Assembly: GCA_949358305.1 (NCBI GenBank)
Contig: OX442317.1
Span: 15,504,491 to 15,568,490 of the forward strand
DNA: 64,000 nucleotides
Direction of reading: 5' to 3'
Source of the DNA: Strigamia acuminata
Lineage: Eukaryota; Arthropoda; Chilopoda; Geophilomorpha; Linotaeniidae
Shown here piece by piece: positions 1 through 7,137 of the stretch. A model generated the notes under the pieces. That model did no database searches, was not told the DNA's origin, and was given only the letters and a program-made list of their open reading frames with translations. Numbering within the stretch: the stretch's first letter is position 1; each line of letters opens with the position of its first letter. A program made the translations under genes and the position numbers.

Positions 1-259
1 CGTCTCTTCCGACAAAATCAATGATCTCTTTAGGTGGAACGTTTCCCAAATTATCAAAGTATATGCCTCTGTCATTGCAAAGATACAAGCTGACCCAATG
101 GGTACCACCACCCGTCGATGGGTCTAAATTGATGACGAAGCTTTCATTCTTGCCCCGGTGATTCGCGAGCGGTTTCAAGCAATCGATGGGCAACACGTTG
201 TTGAAGTGAGCGATACGTAGTTTATTCTTCGCCCAGTTGTAAATTTCCACGTTATTCAT
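1..259 (-). CDS. Second adenain-type cysteine protease, 5' part, cut by window edge
   Basis: Reading leftward from an ATG at 259-257, an open frame runs off the window. It shows the N-terminal half of an adenain (C5) like protease: a G-T-H-W-V motif with the catalytic histidine, followed about 12 residues later by a Y-F-D-N-L-G motif giving the acidic residue. Adenains mature virion precursors in adenoviruses and Polintons. The start ATG overlaps the integrase stop (ATGA), so the two are tightly coupled. The catalytic Cys/Gln part lies outside the window. It differs clearly from the other protease at 6743-7114, so this Polinton seems to carry two. The family call is good; whether the gene is complete is unknown. 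Confidence 0.75.
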   Translation of the reverse strand, partial: MNNVEIYNWAKNKLRIAHFNNVLPIDCLKPLANHRGKNESFVINLDPSTGGGTHWVSLYLCNDRGIYFDNLGNVPPKEIIDFVGRD

Positions 260-1209
260 TTTTTAATGTCGATGAGATCATCCACCCATGAATTATGCTT
301 CTGATCGTAGCCGACCCATTTCACTAGGTACTTCCATGATCCATCGCTGTTTTTCTTTTTTTTAATGACTTTCTCGATCAAGTAGGGATCATCTACCCTG
401 GTTTCAGTTTTTTGGAGTTCTTCACGGTAAAAGGAACCTTCGATCGATTCTCCCAAACTGTCTTTCAATTTGAAAATTGGAGGTTCATACGTCGTGTCCA
501 CTTTATCAATTGTAAAGATTTCATTAGTCCAATTTTGCAAAAACCCTTTGTCAAATATGGATTTGGATTTGGAAATACGCACTCGGTCGCCCACTTTGAA
601 TTTAGGCTTGGACGTTGCTGGTTCGGGAAGTAATTTTAGTCTGAGCGCCTTTTCATGTTTGGGAGCCACATCTTTGGGTTTCATGTTGGTCGTACGGTGA
701 ACCGAAGAGTTATAACGGGTCATCAATTGGGGTAAGATAGTAATCCAATTCCTCGAACCTTTCAAAGTAAAATGCCTGTACATGCGCTCTTTGAGCGTGC
801 GATTGAACCGCTCGACCATGCTCGCTTTCAACGGCGAGTGTGTGGAAAAATGGTTGATGTTGAACTTTTTGACCAGTGCCTTGAAATGGGAATTGTAGAA
901 TTCTTTCCCCCAATCGGATGCCATGTTGACCGGCCCCTTATTCCCCGCTTTGACAAGCACCTTTTCAAATGCAGCGGTTACGTCTTTGCCAGTCTTTGAT
1001 TTGATGGGAACCGCATACGCATATTTAGAGAACGCATCTATAACCGTTAATAAGTATTTATAACCTTTGTTTACACGGGAAAAAGGTATCAATTCGACTA
1101 AATCGATCTGCCATAAGTCGTTGATTGCAAAAGATACGACCGGACGTCTGACGTAATGCCTACGTGCCGGCTTATGTAATTCAGATACCAGTTGTTCTAT
1201 GTCAGGCAT
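256..1209 (-). CDS. Polinton retrovirus-like integrase with C-terminal chromodomain
   Basis: A 317-residue DDE integrase that would insert the element into host DNA. The core shows Q-I-D-L (first Asp, about residue 35), A-S-D-W-G-K-E-F (second Asp, about 100) and M-V-E-R-F-N-R (Glu), with about 33 residues between the last two. An SH3-like basic region (F-K-V-G-D-R-V-R-I) follows, then a chromodomain near residues 275-317 (Y-L-V-K-W-V-G-Y, S-W-V), which in such integrases is thought to read histone marks. This arrangement is the hallmark of Polinton/Maverick integrases. The ATG at 1209 follows a long A-tract and overlaps the end of the PLA2 ORF by 8 bp; the stop overlaps the next protease start. 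No break is seen. Confidence 0.93.
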   Translation of the reverse strand: MPDIEQLVSELHKPARRHYVRRPVVSFAINDLWQIDLVELIPFSRVNKGYKYLLTVIDAFSKYAYAVPIKSKTGKDVTAAFEKVLVKAGNKGPVNMASDWGKEFYNSHFKALVKKFNINHFSTHSPLKASMVERFNRTLKERMYRHFTLKGSRNWITILPQLMTRYNSSVHRTTNMKPKDVAPKHEKALRLKLLPEPATSKPKFKVGDRVRISKSKSIFDKGFLQNWTNEIFTIDKVDTTYEPPIFKLKDSLGESIEGSFYREELQKTETRVDDPYLIEKVIKKKKNSDGSWKYLVKWVGYDQKHNSWVDDLIDIKK

Positions 1210-1606
1210 TTTTTTTTTTTTTTAGTCCCATTCCCAGTTTAAGTTTGGTATTGAACGTTGCTTTGATTGCTTTGGCGGCTAATTTTGTGCTTAAACTGAC
1301 TGTTGGATCGGAGATGATTAAAACACATGCTTCGACCAACTTTCTGTCTGCTTCGTGTCTGGCTTCTAAGTTCTCATTTATGTAAGCAATGTCGTGCAGC
1401 TTGCACGCTTCATCCAATGGGTTTATGCCTTTATCACCTCTAGCTAAACGCTTATCTAATTTTGTGCCTGGACCGCAATAATTGTACCCAGGGATATGCA
1501 TTTCTACCGGTAATTTATTGATTAGTTTATTCAAAAGTCCTTTTCCGGTTGCTGGAGATTTTTTTTTTTTATGAACTGATATTTCAAGGTCCCGCATGCC
1601 AAGCAT
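1202..1606 (-). CDS. Parvovirus VP1u-type phospholipase A2-like protein
   Basis: The frame has 134 codons. The core shows the Ca-binding loop Y-N-Y-C-G-P-G-T, the catalytic H-D-I-A-Y and a downstream A-D-R-K-L helix, which are the signature of the PLA2 domain in parvovirus/densovirus VP1 and some Polinton/adintovirus proteins. There it is thought to help the particle cross endosomal membranes. The C terminus is lysine-rich. In-frame ATGs lie at 1606 and 1597. The region 5' of the A12 tract at 1559-1570 instead codes a zinc ribbon in another frame, so the natural N terminus may be that ribbon, with the homopolymer separating the two (see finding). It is coupled to the integrase by an 8-bp overlap. 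Confidence 0.82.
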   Translation of the reverse strand: MLGMRDLEISVHKKKKSPATGKGLLNKLINKLPVEMHIPGYNYCGPGTKLDKRLARGDKGINPLDEACKLHDIAYINENLEARHEADRKLVEACVLIISDPTVSLSTKLAAKAIKATFNTKLKLGMGLKKKKNA

Positions 1607-1695
1607 TTACCTCTTTTGTAGGCTCTGTTGTTTTTAGTGACTCCCATTTCCAACGTGCCGGTAGGAGTAGACTTTTTACATTTAACGCAAAACAT
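1531..1695 (-). CDS. Small zinc-ribbon ORF (CxxC...CxxC) upstream of PLA2
   Basis: The frame has 54 codons from an ATG at 1695. Residues 3-6 form C-V-K-C and residues 31-34 form C-L-A-C, with basic residues between, giving a compact zinc ribbon. Similar ribbons (DUF5679-like by eye) occur in virus-like elements, often at the N terminus of the PLA2-type protein. Here the frame leaves the PLA2 frame at the 12-A homopolymer and ends 12 codons later. The ATG faces the divergent ATPase start 36 bp away. It may be a separate small protein or the broken N terminus of the PLA2 protein. Confidence 0.6.
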   Translation of the reverse strand: MFCVKCKKSTPTGTLEMGVTKNNRAYKRGKCLACGTLKYQFIKKKNLQQPEKDF

Positions 1696-1731
1696 GTTTG
1701 TCTTCTTTTTTTTATTACGGGAATATAAAAA
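1696..1731. promoter_or_regulatory. 36-bp divergent intergenic region between zinc ribbon and ATPase
   Basis: The leftward group (zinc ribbon, PLA2, integrase, protease) and the rightward group (ATPase onward) start from this AT-rich gap. It holds a T8-A-T-T run and an A-T-A-T-A-A-A-A-A-A stretch abutting the ATPase ATG. It must contain or overlap both start regions. Promoter activity is inferred from position only. Confidence 0.45.
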
Positions 1732-2409
1732 ATGAATGTCATAAATTTTGACACGGGGCGTTTGGATAAATGTGATAAGTCGATTCTGCCAAAAAACATA
1801 AGATGCATCATGTGTGGCCCGGCTGAATGTGGGAAAACGAATCTGTTGCTAAACTTCCTGCACTGGTTACGATTTGACAAGCTGATGGTGTTTTCTAAAA
1901 CTTTATTTCAACCAAAATACGAGCGGTTAAGAGAGTTGTTCGAGGATCTAGAATCGGAATTGGGCGAACAGGTAGCTCATTTCTTCCCGAGCAACGAAGA
2001 TGTGCCGTCTCCCGAACAACTTTTTGATAAAACTGTGAACAAGTCTATTTTTGTGTTTGACGATGTGATGACCGACAAGCAACATAATATTGAGAAATAT
2101 TTTGCCCAGGGCCGTCATAGTAACGTAGACTCTTTTTACTTGTGTCAGACTTATAGCCGGATCCCAAAACAGGTGATAAGAGACAATGCCAATTTAATAA
2201 TCATGTTCAGACAAGACGAAAGAAACATGAAACACGTTTTTGACAACCATGTTGGAACGGACATGACGTACGTTCGATTCAGAGACATGTGTAAGTCGTG
2301 TTGGGACGATGATACGTTTGGCTTTCTCACGATAGACAAGACCAAGTCTATGTCGAGCGGGAGATATAAAAATAAATTTTCCCCATTTTTAAAAAATGAA
2401 CATGAATAA
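1732..2409 (+). CDS. A32-like (FtsK/HerA) genome-packaging ATPase
   Basis: A 225-residue P-loop ATPase. Walker A is G-P-A-E-C-G-K-T-N (about residues 29-37) and Walker B is S-I-F-V-F-D-D-V-M-T (about 104-113). A sensor-like N-L-I-I-M-F-R segment follows. Size and motifs match the packaging ATPase shared by Polintons, virophages and large DNA viruses, which pumps DNA into the capsid. The ATG follows an A-tract. The 3' end overlaps the next gene by 14 bp. Intact. Confidence 0.92.
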   Translation: MNVINFDTGRLDKCDKSILPKNIRCIMCGPAECGKTNLLLNFLHWLRFDKLMVFSKTLFQPKYERLRELFEDLESELGEQVAHFFPSNEDVPSPEQLFDKTVNKSIFVFDDVMTDKQHNIEKYFAQGRHSNVDSFYLCQTYSRIPKQVIRDNANLIIMFRQDERNMKHVFDNHVGTDMTYVRFRDMCKSCWDDDTFGFLTIDKTKSMSSGRYKNKFSPFLKNEHE

Positions 2410-3619
2410 ACAACAGCGTGGAAATTACGAGAAATTAAAACAGAGCTTGAAAAAAAAGTTTCTGCAAGATAAGTTAAACAGAGGATCCGAAGATGAAGCG
2501 CTCGGTGCATTCTTCAAACCTGTAACTGCCGCATTGCATAGCCTGCCGCAGCAGCAGCAGCAACTATCTCCACCCCTTGCTCTACCACCTACGACTTTCA
2601 AATCCTCACCTTCCACTCCCATTAAAAGAGAGTTGTCATCTTTCACACCCATTACAAGTAAGTCCAATAATTTAAAGTACGAAATGGATCTAGAATCACC
2701 GCTCTTACCTTGGGAAAGTTCATCCTTAAAAAGGCAGTTCAGTCGCCAAAGCTTGTCCTCGAGTAAAATTGAAACTCCTCGACTTAAGTTTGGCCGGGAT
2801 GATGGGAATGAAGAGGAAAATGTTTCATTTCAAAGAGAGGGAGAGACGAGCCTTGTAGAAGATGATGTTGATGATGATGATTGGCAATTTGCTCATGTGC
2901 TTCCAAATGTAAAATATCAACGAGACATAAGAAGAAGTCTCGAATTAAAAATGACGGACAAAGAATCGCAAAACGCAGTACAGCAAGAGTTCTTGAAATA
3001 TTACGCCGAAAATGCGGCTCATTTAGATACGGTGTTTGGAATTAGATATGACCCGTATGATTCAAAATTTAAAATAGGAGTCGAAGAAGTTAAATTCTTT
3101 CCAACTCATATACTTGTGAAAAACGTAAAGTATTCACGAACTCCAACATTAATGCATCTCCTCATGCAAAAACTTCCACCGATTGAAGGAACTATGACAG
3201 ACCAAAATTTTGTGGATTACGGCAGGATTCTCATTTCTAGTCAAGGGTTATTTAAAAAGAACAATTCAGCAACTAATATGCCAAAGTCTAGTAAAGGAGA
3301 AAAGTATATGACAGTGGTTAAACGAATTTGGGAACTGTATAAAAATCGTCCAAAGACAACACCCCAAGCTGGCAAGAACACACCCCAAGCTGGCAAAGGC
3401 GTTAAGAAAACGTATCATCCATACAACTCCATAGACTACAAGTATTACAATAACCCGGACGAATTAATAGACAGGCTGCGATTGTTGCATGCATCACGGG
3501 ATGCTGGAAACCAGTCTCACGACAACGAAATTGTAGAAATACTTATGGAACTAAAAGAGGAAAGAGTCCTCGATAAAACCAAGTTTGAAAACATGCGGAA
3601 GAAAATTCTCGCAAATTAA
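2396..3619 (+). CDS. Polinton 407-residue conserved protein of unknown role (DUF8207-like)
   Basis: The N-terminal third is low complexity: a run of five glutamines, many Pro/Ser, and an acidic patch E-D-D-V-D-D-D-D-W. A conserved domain follows from about residue 180 (L-E-L-K-M-T-D-K-E to the C terminus). It ends in a motif-rich tail, Y-K-Y-Y-N-N-P-D-E-L-I-D-R-L-R-L-L, followed by a S-H-D-N-E-I segment. That tail is widespread in Polinton-encoded proteins; I recall it as DUF8207, but I could not check. The short repeat T-P-Q-A-G-K occurs twice in tandem (about residues 321-334). Its place between the ATPase and capsid genes suggests a virion or assembly role; no enzyme motif is seen. Confidence 0.7.
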   Translation: MNMNKQQRGNYEKLKQSLKKKFLQDKLNRGSEDEALGAFFKPVTAALHSLPQQQQQLSPPLALPPTTFKSSPSTPIKRELSSFTPITSKSNNLKYEMDLESPLLPWESSSLKRQFSRQSLSSSKIETPRLKFGRDDGNEEENVSFQREGETSLVEDDVDDDDWQFAHVLPNVKYQRDIRRSLELKMTDKESQNAVQQEFLKYYAENAAHLDTVFGIRYDPYDSKFKIGVEEVKFFPTHILVKNVKYSRTPTLMHLLMQKLPPIEGTMTDQNFVDYGRILISSQGLFKKNNSATNMPKSSKGEKYMTVVKRIWELYKNRPKTTPQAGKNTPQAGKGVKKTYHPYNSIDYKYYNNPDELIDRLRLLHASRDAGNQSHDNEIVEILMELKEERVLDKTKFENMRKKILAN

Positions 3620-3645
3620 AAAAAGTAATAATAATCGTGATTACC

Positions 3646-4407
3646 ATGTCTATCGTACTAAGCAGTACAAAATCGGATTTCCTCACTACTTTTAGCTCAC
3701 CTTTAATTTTGGGTGACGACGAATACGAATTGGGATTAGTGAGCCTCGAGACATTTTACACGATGCCAAATATAACCGAGGACAACAACGTGTTCAAATA
3801 CTACACCATTGAAGTAGACGTGAACGTCCCCGCTCGTATTATAGGTACGCTCAACTACGACATCATCGTTCCCGTGGGTTGTTACGAACTTGCCGACATT
3901 ATCTCGTACATACATACCGAAATGAAATCCAGAGGACACTGGAATATGAAAGACGACGCACCTTTCATCGACATCGTGGCCAATTATAATACTCTGTCCA
4001 CGACATTAGTGATTAGCGATGCTAGTTACGGGGCCAATTTTTCGGAAAATAGAAGTATGGCTAAATTATTCGGTCTCAAAACAAAGAAATACGGTGTAGG
4101 TAGAAGCGAATCCATTAATCCGGTGAACATTTTTCACATTAACACTATCCTGGTCCATTGTGATCTTATTACCGACTCTTATAAAAACGGGAAGACGGCT
4201 CCGATCATATACGCATTTTTTCCTAATGTCCCGCCAGGCTTCAAAATAGTAGAAATGCCGTATAACATAGTTTACTTGCCGGTGAAAAATCAATCTAAAA
4301 TACACGAAGTCAGGATCTGGTTGACCGATCAAGACGATAAACCACTGAATCTGAGAGGAGAAATTTTTACTACACGTTTACACTTACGAAAATTAATTAA
4401 AGCGTAA
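3646..4407 (+). CDS. Penton-like minor capsid protein (single jelly roll)
   Basis: A 253-residue protein from the ATG at 3646; an upstream GTG at 3637 is in frame but is not a likely start. It has strand-rich composition without membrane segments. The closing stretch M-P-Y-N-I-V-Y-L-P-V ... I-W-L-T-D-Q-D ... L-N-L-R-G-E resembles the C terminus of Polinton minor capsid proteins, which fill the vertices of the icosahedral shell. It lies one small ORF upstream of the major capsid gene, as expected for the capsid module. Intact. The call rests on pattern and context, not on an alignment. Confidence 0.82.
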   Translation: MSIVLSSTKSDFLTTFSSPLILGDDEYELGLVSLETFYTMPNITEDNNVFKYYTIEVDVNVPARIIGTLNYDIIVPVGCYELADIISYIHTEMKSRGHWNMKDDAPFIDIVANYNTLSTTLVISDASYGANFSENRSMAKLFGLKTKKYGVGRSESINPVNIFHINTILVHCDLITDSYKNGKTAPIIYAFFPNVPPGFKIVEMPYNIVYLPVKNQSKIHEVRIWLTDQDDKPLNLRGEIFTTRLHLRKLIKA

Positions 4408-4417
4408 TTAAAAAAAC

Positions 4418-4579
4418 ATGCCGTTAATTTTTAATAAGAACGTAACGGCAAGTAATACCCCCAGCACCAGCTCCAACACTGCCACTGTCAAGACACCCTC
4501 GTCGATTAGAGGTGGAAATATAAAAATTATAAAGTCTTCGATACGGCCAGATAATCGAGAATATATAAATTCTTTTTAA
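4418..4579 (+). CDS. 53-residue ORF with a possible adenain cleavage site
   Basis: The ATG at 4418 follows an A7 run plus one base, the same leader style as neighbouring genes, and the frame runs to a TAA at 4577. The protein is Ser/Thr/Asn-rich in the first half and basic in the second. It contains S-I-R-G-G-N, which fits the classical adenovirus protease consensus [M/I/L]-x-G-G-x, so it could be a processed small virion protein. No homologue is recognised. It sits between the penton-like and major capsid genes. Confidence 0.5.
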   Translation: MPLIFNKNVTASNTPSTSSNTATVKTPSSIRGGNIKIIKSSIRPDNREYINSF

Positions 4580-4786
4580 AAAAAATATATATTAAGTAAT
4601 TAATTAAATACCTTAATTCTTTTTAAAAAAAATATATATTAAGTAATTAATTAAGTAATTCTCTTTTAAAAAATATATATATATTAAGTAATTAATTAAG
4701 TAATTCTTTTTAAAAAAATATATATATTAAGTAATTAATTAAGTAATTCTTTTTAAAAAAAATATATATATTAAGTAATTAAAAAA
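4570..4786 (+). repeat. Five AT-rich tandem repeats of about 42-47 bp upstream of the MCP
   Basis: Copies begin near 4570, 4617, 4659, 4704 and 4747. Each contains TTCTTTTTAAAAAA, then ATATATAT, then TTAAGTAATTAATTAA. The first copy overlaps the stop of the 53-residue ORF and the last runs into the major capsid leader. Each unit carries a TTAAAAAA block like those abutting other start codons, so the array may multiply a promoter element. AT slippage alone is the alternative. Confidence 0.85.
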
Positions 4787-4794
4787 TAGCGACG

Positions 4795-6114
4795 ATGCAA
4801 GTCTCCGAGAATTATTTGGATGTCGAACAACCATTCGTCGTCGATGAATCTGTTAATGCCTACAACTACCACGAATATTATCCTATTATAGGAACTAATT
4901 TAAATAATGTGAATTCCGAAATTCGATTAATCATTCAAAACGAAGATGTATGGACTCACCCTCATAAAAGTTACGTCTGCATAACAGGAAGATTAGTGAA
5001 AGCGGATGGTACAGACCTTATCGCTCAAGCTGATGAACAAGACCATATAATAACGTTAGGAAATAACTTTATGCCATTTTTGTTCAGCAACATGAAATAT
5101 CACATAGGTGATAAATTAATAGACGAAATAAATTATCCGGGTTATGCTACCACTATTAAGGGCTTACTAACGTACAAACAGCTCCAAAATTCGAGCGGAA
5201 ATATGGGATGGATAGTAGATCATCACAAGGGCGAAGCATCAGATACTCTTAATCCCGCTTTTCTAGAACGTAGAATATTTTACAACATAATGCCAACGCC
5301 CAAAGGATCGTTCTCTTTGTTAGTACCGTTAACACATTTAATGGGATTTTTCGAAGACTATACGAAAATCATATATGGTGCCAAACAAGTTTTGACCTTA
5401 ATGCGAACTCACGACAACGATGCCATTTTTAAAGCGATACAGTCCGGTCCTGCCCCAAAAGTAAACACCCCCGTTGGAAAAATTATCATCGATCAGTTAT
5501 ATTGGTTGATGCCGCACGTCTTACCGTCCGATATCCAAAAGAATAGATTACTCACTGCCATAGATAGAGGGGTGAACGTTCCATTAGCTTTTCGACATTG
5601 GTCGTTCGAAATGACAGACGTGCCACAAAGTAAGGAACACGCGTGGAGAGTGGTAACAACCAGCACGTCAGAAAAACCACGTTACATCATCGTGGCTTTA
5701 CAAACGAATAAAAGAGACGACCAATTAAAAAATCCAGCCACATTTGATAACTGCAATGTAACGGAAGTTCATGCCTACTTAAATTCGGAACGATATCCTT
5801 ATCTGGACAGTAACAATGATTTTAAGAAAGCCAATTTCTGTAAATTCTTAGAAAGTTGCATTCAATTTAGAAAAGACTATTACGGTGCCGACGATTTACC
5901 GTTTAATACTTTCGAGTACGGAAATATATACCCGCTCATCGTAATAGATTGCACGAAACAAAGCGAAAGAATGAAAACCGGAATAATGGACGTGCAAATA
6001 AAAATGAAATTTGCGGAAACCGTTCCTGCCGACACTAAAGCCTACGCTTTGATAATAAGCGATAGACTAATGACTATGAAATTAGACAAGGGTAAAATCG
6101 AAGTATTATATTAG
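4795..6114 (+). CDS. Major capsid protein, double jelly roll (hexon-like)
   Basis: A 439-residue protein. Residues 1-60 (P-F-V-V-D-E-S, Y-N-Y-H-E-Y-Y-P-I-I-G-T-N-L) and the following I-T-G-R-L-V, F-L-F-S-N-M-K-Y-H-I-G and I-N-Y-P-G-Y-A-T-T-I-K segments match the Polinton hexon-like major capsid family, which forms pseudo-hexagonal trimers of the shell. The C terminus (A-Y-A-L-I-I-S-D-R-L-M-T-M) is also typical. Length agrees with the family. It ends in TAG. Upstream is the tandem-repeat leader; downstream is a pure AT tract. No break is seen. Confidence 0.9.
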   Translation: MQVSENYLDVEQPFVVDESVNAYNYHEYYPIIGTNLNNVNSEIRLIIQNEDVWTHPHKSYVCITGRLVKADGTDLIAQADEQDHIITLGNNFMPFLFSNMKYHIGDKLIDEINYPGYATTIKGLLTYKQLQNSSGNMGWIVDHHKGEASDTLNPAFLERRIFYNIMPTPKGSFSLLVPLTHLMGFFEDYTKIIYGAKQVLTLMRTHDNDAIFKAIQSGPAPKVNTPVGKIIIDQLYWLMPHVLPSDIQKNRLLTAIDRGVNVPLAFRHWSFEMTDVPQSKEHAWRVVTTSTSEKPRYIIVALQTNKRDDQLKNPATFDNCNVTEVHAYLNSERYPYLDSNNDFKKANFCKFLESCIQFRKDYYGADDLPFNTFEYGNIYPLIVIDCTKQSERMKTGIMDVQIKMKFAETVPADTKAYALIISDRLMTMKLDKGKIEVLY

Positions 6115-6278
6115 ATTTTAAAATAATATATATGTATATAAAATATATATAAATATATATAATATATATATATATATAATATATATATATATATATAATA
6201 TATATATATATAATATATAATATATATAAATAAATATATATAAAATAATATATACGTATATAAAAAAAGAAATAAAAA
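6115..6278. repeat. AT microsatellite between MCP and next gene
   Basis: Nearly pure TA/TATAA sequence from about 6118 to 6262, ending in an A-tract before the next ATG. It contains no credible gene; a Tyr/Ile-only frame on the minus strand is an artefact of TATA repeats. It may include the leader of the following gene. Confidence 0.85.
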
Positions 6279-6746
6279 ATGTATAAGATACATAAAGTGA
6301 ATCTATCTCCGAATCAACAACGAAAAATATCCAAGTCTGTCAAAAAAAAGATACCCTTGCATTTAAGATTGAAATACGAACAATTAAACGGCAATCATGG
6401 CTTGTCTCTTACGGATAGACAAATAAACAAGATCAAAAAAGCCGGTTCTAAAAAGAAAGGCATGACTTTGAGTATACCTTCGAATCAAATTAAACAATCT
6501 GGCGGATTTTTCCCTTTATTACTTCCACTATTGGGGGCTTTAGGCGGTCTCGCTGGCGGTGCGGCAGGAATTGCCAAAGCTGTCGATGAGGCAAAAACCA
6601 ACAAGAGAATGCTCGATGAGACAAAACGTCATAATGCAGTTTCAGAAGGTAAAGGAATGCAATTCGCAAAAAAAAAATCGCGGAAACGCAAGTCTGGAAA
6701 AGGTTTTTACTTGAAACCTTACGGCTCACTGGTGACAAAAAAATAA
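6279..6746 (+). CDS. Small basic protein with Gly-rich hydrophobic segment, pVI/pX-like virion protein
   Basis: A 155-residue protein. Residues 1-75 are very basic. Near residue 71-76 there is Q-S-G-G-F-F, followed by a hydrophobic glycine/alanine-rich segment (L-L-L-P-L-L-G-A-L-G-G-L-A-G-G-A-A-G, about 77-97). A helix and a Lys/Arg-rich tail with G-K-G-F-Y-L-K-P-Y-G come next. This layout (GG site, membrane-active-looking segment, basic C-terminal peptide) recalls adenovirus pVI and pX precursors and is common next to the protease in Polintons. It is probably cut by the neighbouring protease. The role is inferred from layout. Confidence 0.7.
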   Translation: MYKIHKVNLSPNQQRKISKSVKKKIPLHLRLKYEQLNGNHGLSLTDRQINKIKKAGSKKKGMTLSIPSNQIKQSGGFFPLLLPLLGALGGLAGGAAGIAKAVDEAKTNKRMLDETKRHNAVSEGKGMQFAKKKSRKRKSGKGFYLKPYGSLVTKK

Positions 6747-7114
6747 AACCGCTAGATTCGTTGCAGTTGGAGGAACTGGCCAGACGAATGAAAATTTCAT
6801 TTTTTAGAGGAGTGTTTTCGAGAGATACTTTACCCGTCAAACCACGATCGAAAGAATGTGGAATTATTAATTTGAACACGCACCACGAAAGCGGAAGTCA
6901 TTGGGTGGCATACAGTAAAATTGGAAATAAGAAGCTGTACTTCGATAGTTTCGGAGACTTGCCACCCCCGTTGGAATTATACGATTATCTGGGAGACAAC
7001 ATAAAATACAATTACAATCAGTATCAAAATTTTGACGAAATTACTTGCGGCCATTTGTGCTTATATGTTTTAAAAAAATGGAGGAAAGAAGAAAAAAAAA
7101 TAATTAAAAAATAG
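6743..7114 (+). CDS. Adenain-like cysteine protease, start codon altered
   Basis: The open frame encodes an adenain-type protease: G-S-H-W-V (catalytic His), Y-F-D-S-F-G (acidic residue), then Y-Q-N-F-D and T-C-G-H-L-C (catalytic Cys). It ends at TAG in 7112-7114, the usual short form for Polintons. It would mature capsid and core precursors, such as the protein just upstream. The frame is open upstream without an ATG; ATA at 6743-6745 stands directly after the A-tract where other genes have ATG. The first in-frame ATG is at 6788, after the conserved L-E-E-L-A-R-R segment. The gene may be weakened, or start differently. Confidence 0.82.
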   Translation: MKPLDSLQLEELARRMKISFFRGVFSRDTLPVKPRSKECGIINLNTHHESGSHWVAYSKIGNKKLYFDSFGDLPPPLELYDYLGDNIKYNYNQYQNFDEITCGHLCLYVLKKWRKEEKKIIKK

Positions 7115-7137
7115 TTTTTTTCCCTTCTATTAAAAAA

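Noticed and set aside
4570-4786. Regularly spaced repeats resembling a CRISPR array
   Set aside because: The units are contiguous, AT-only and lack unique spacers; the context is a eukaryotic virus-like element.
6111-6293. Minus-strand 60-codon frame rich in Tyr/Ile
   Set aside because: It is simply the TATA microsatellite translated; there is no composition or motif of a protein.
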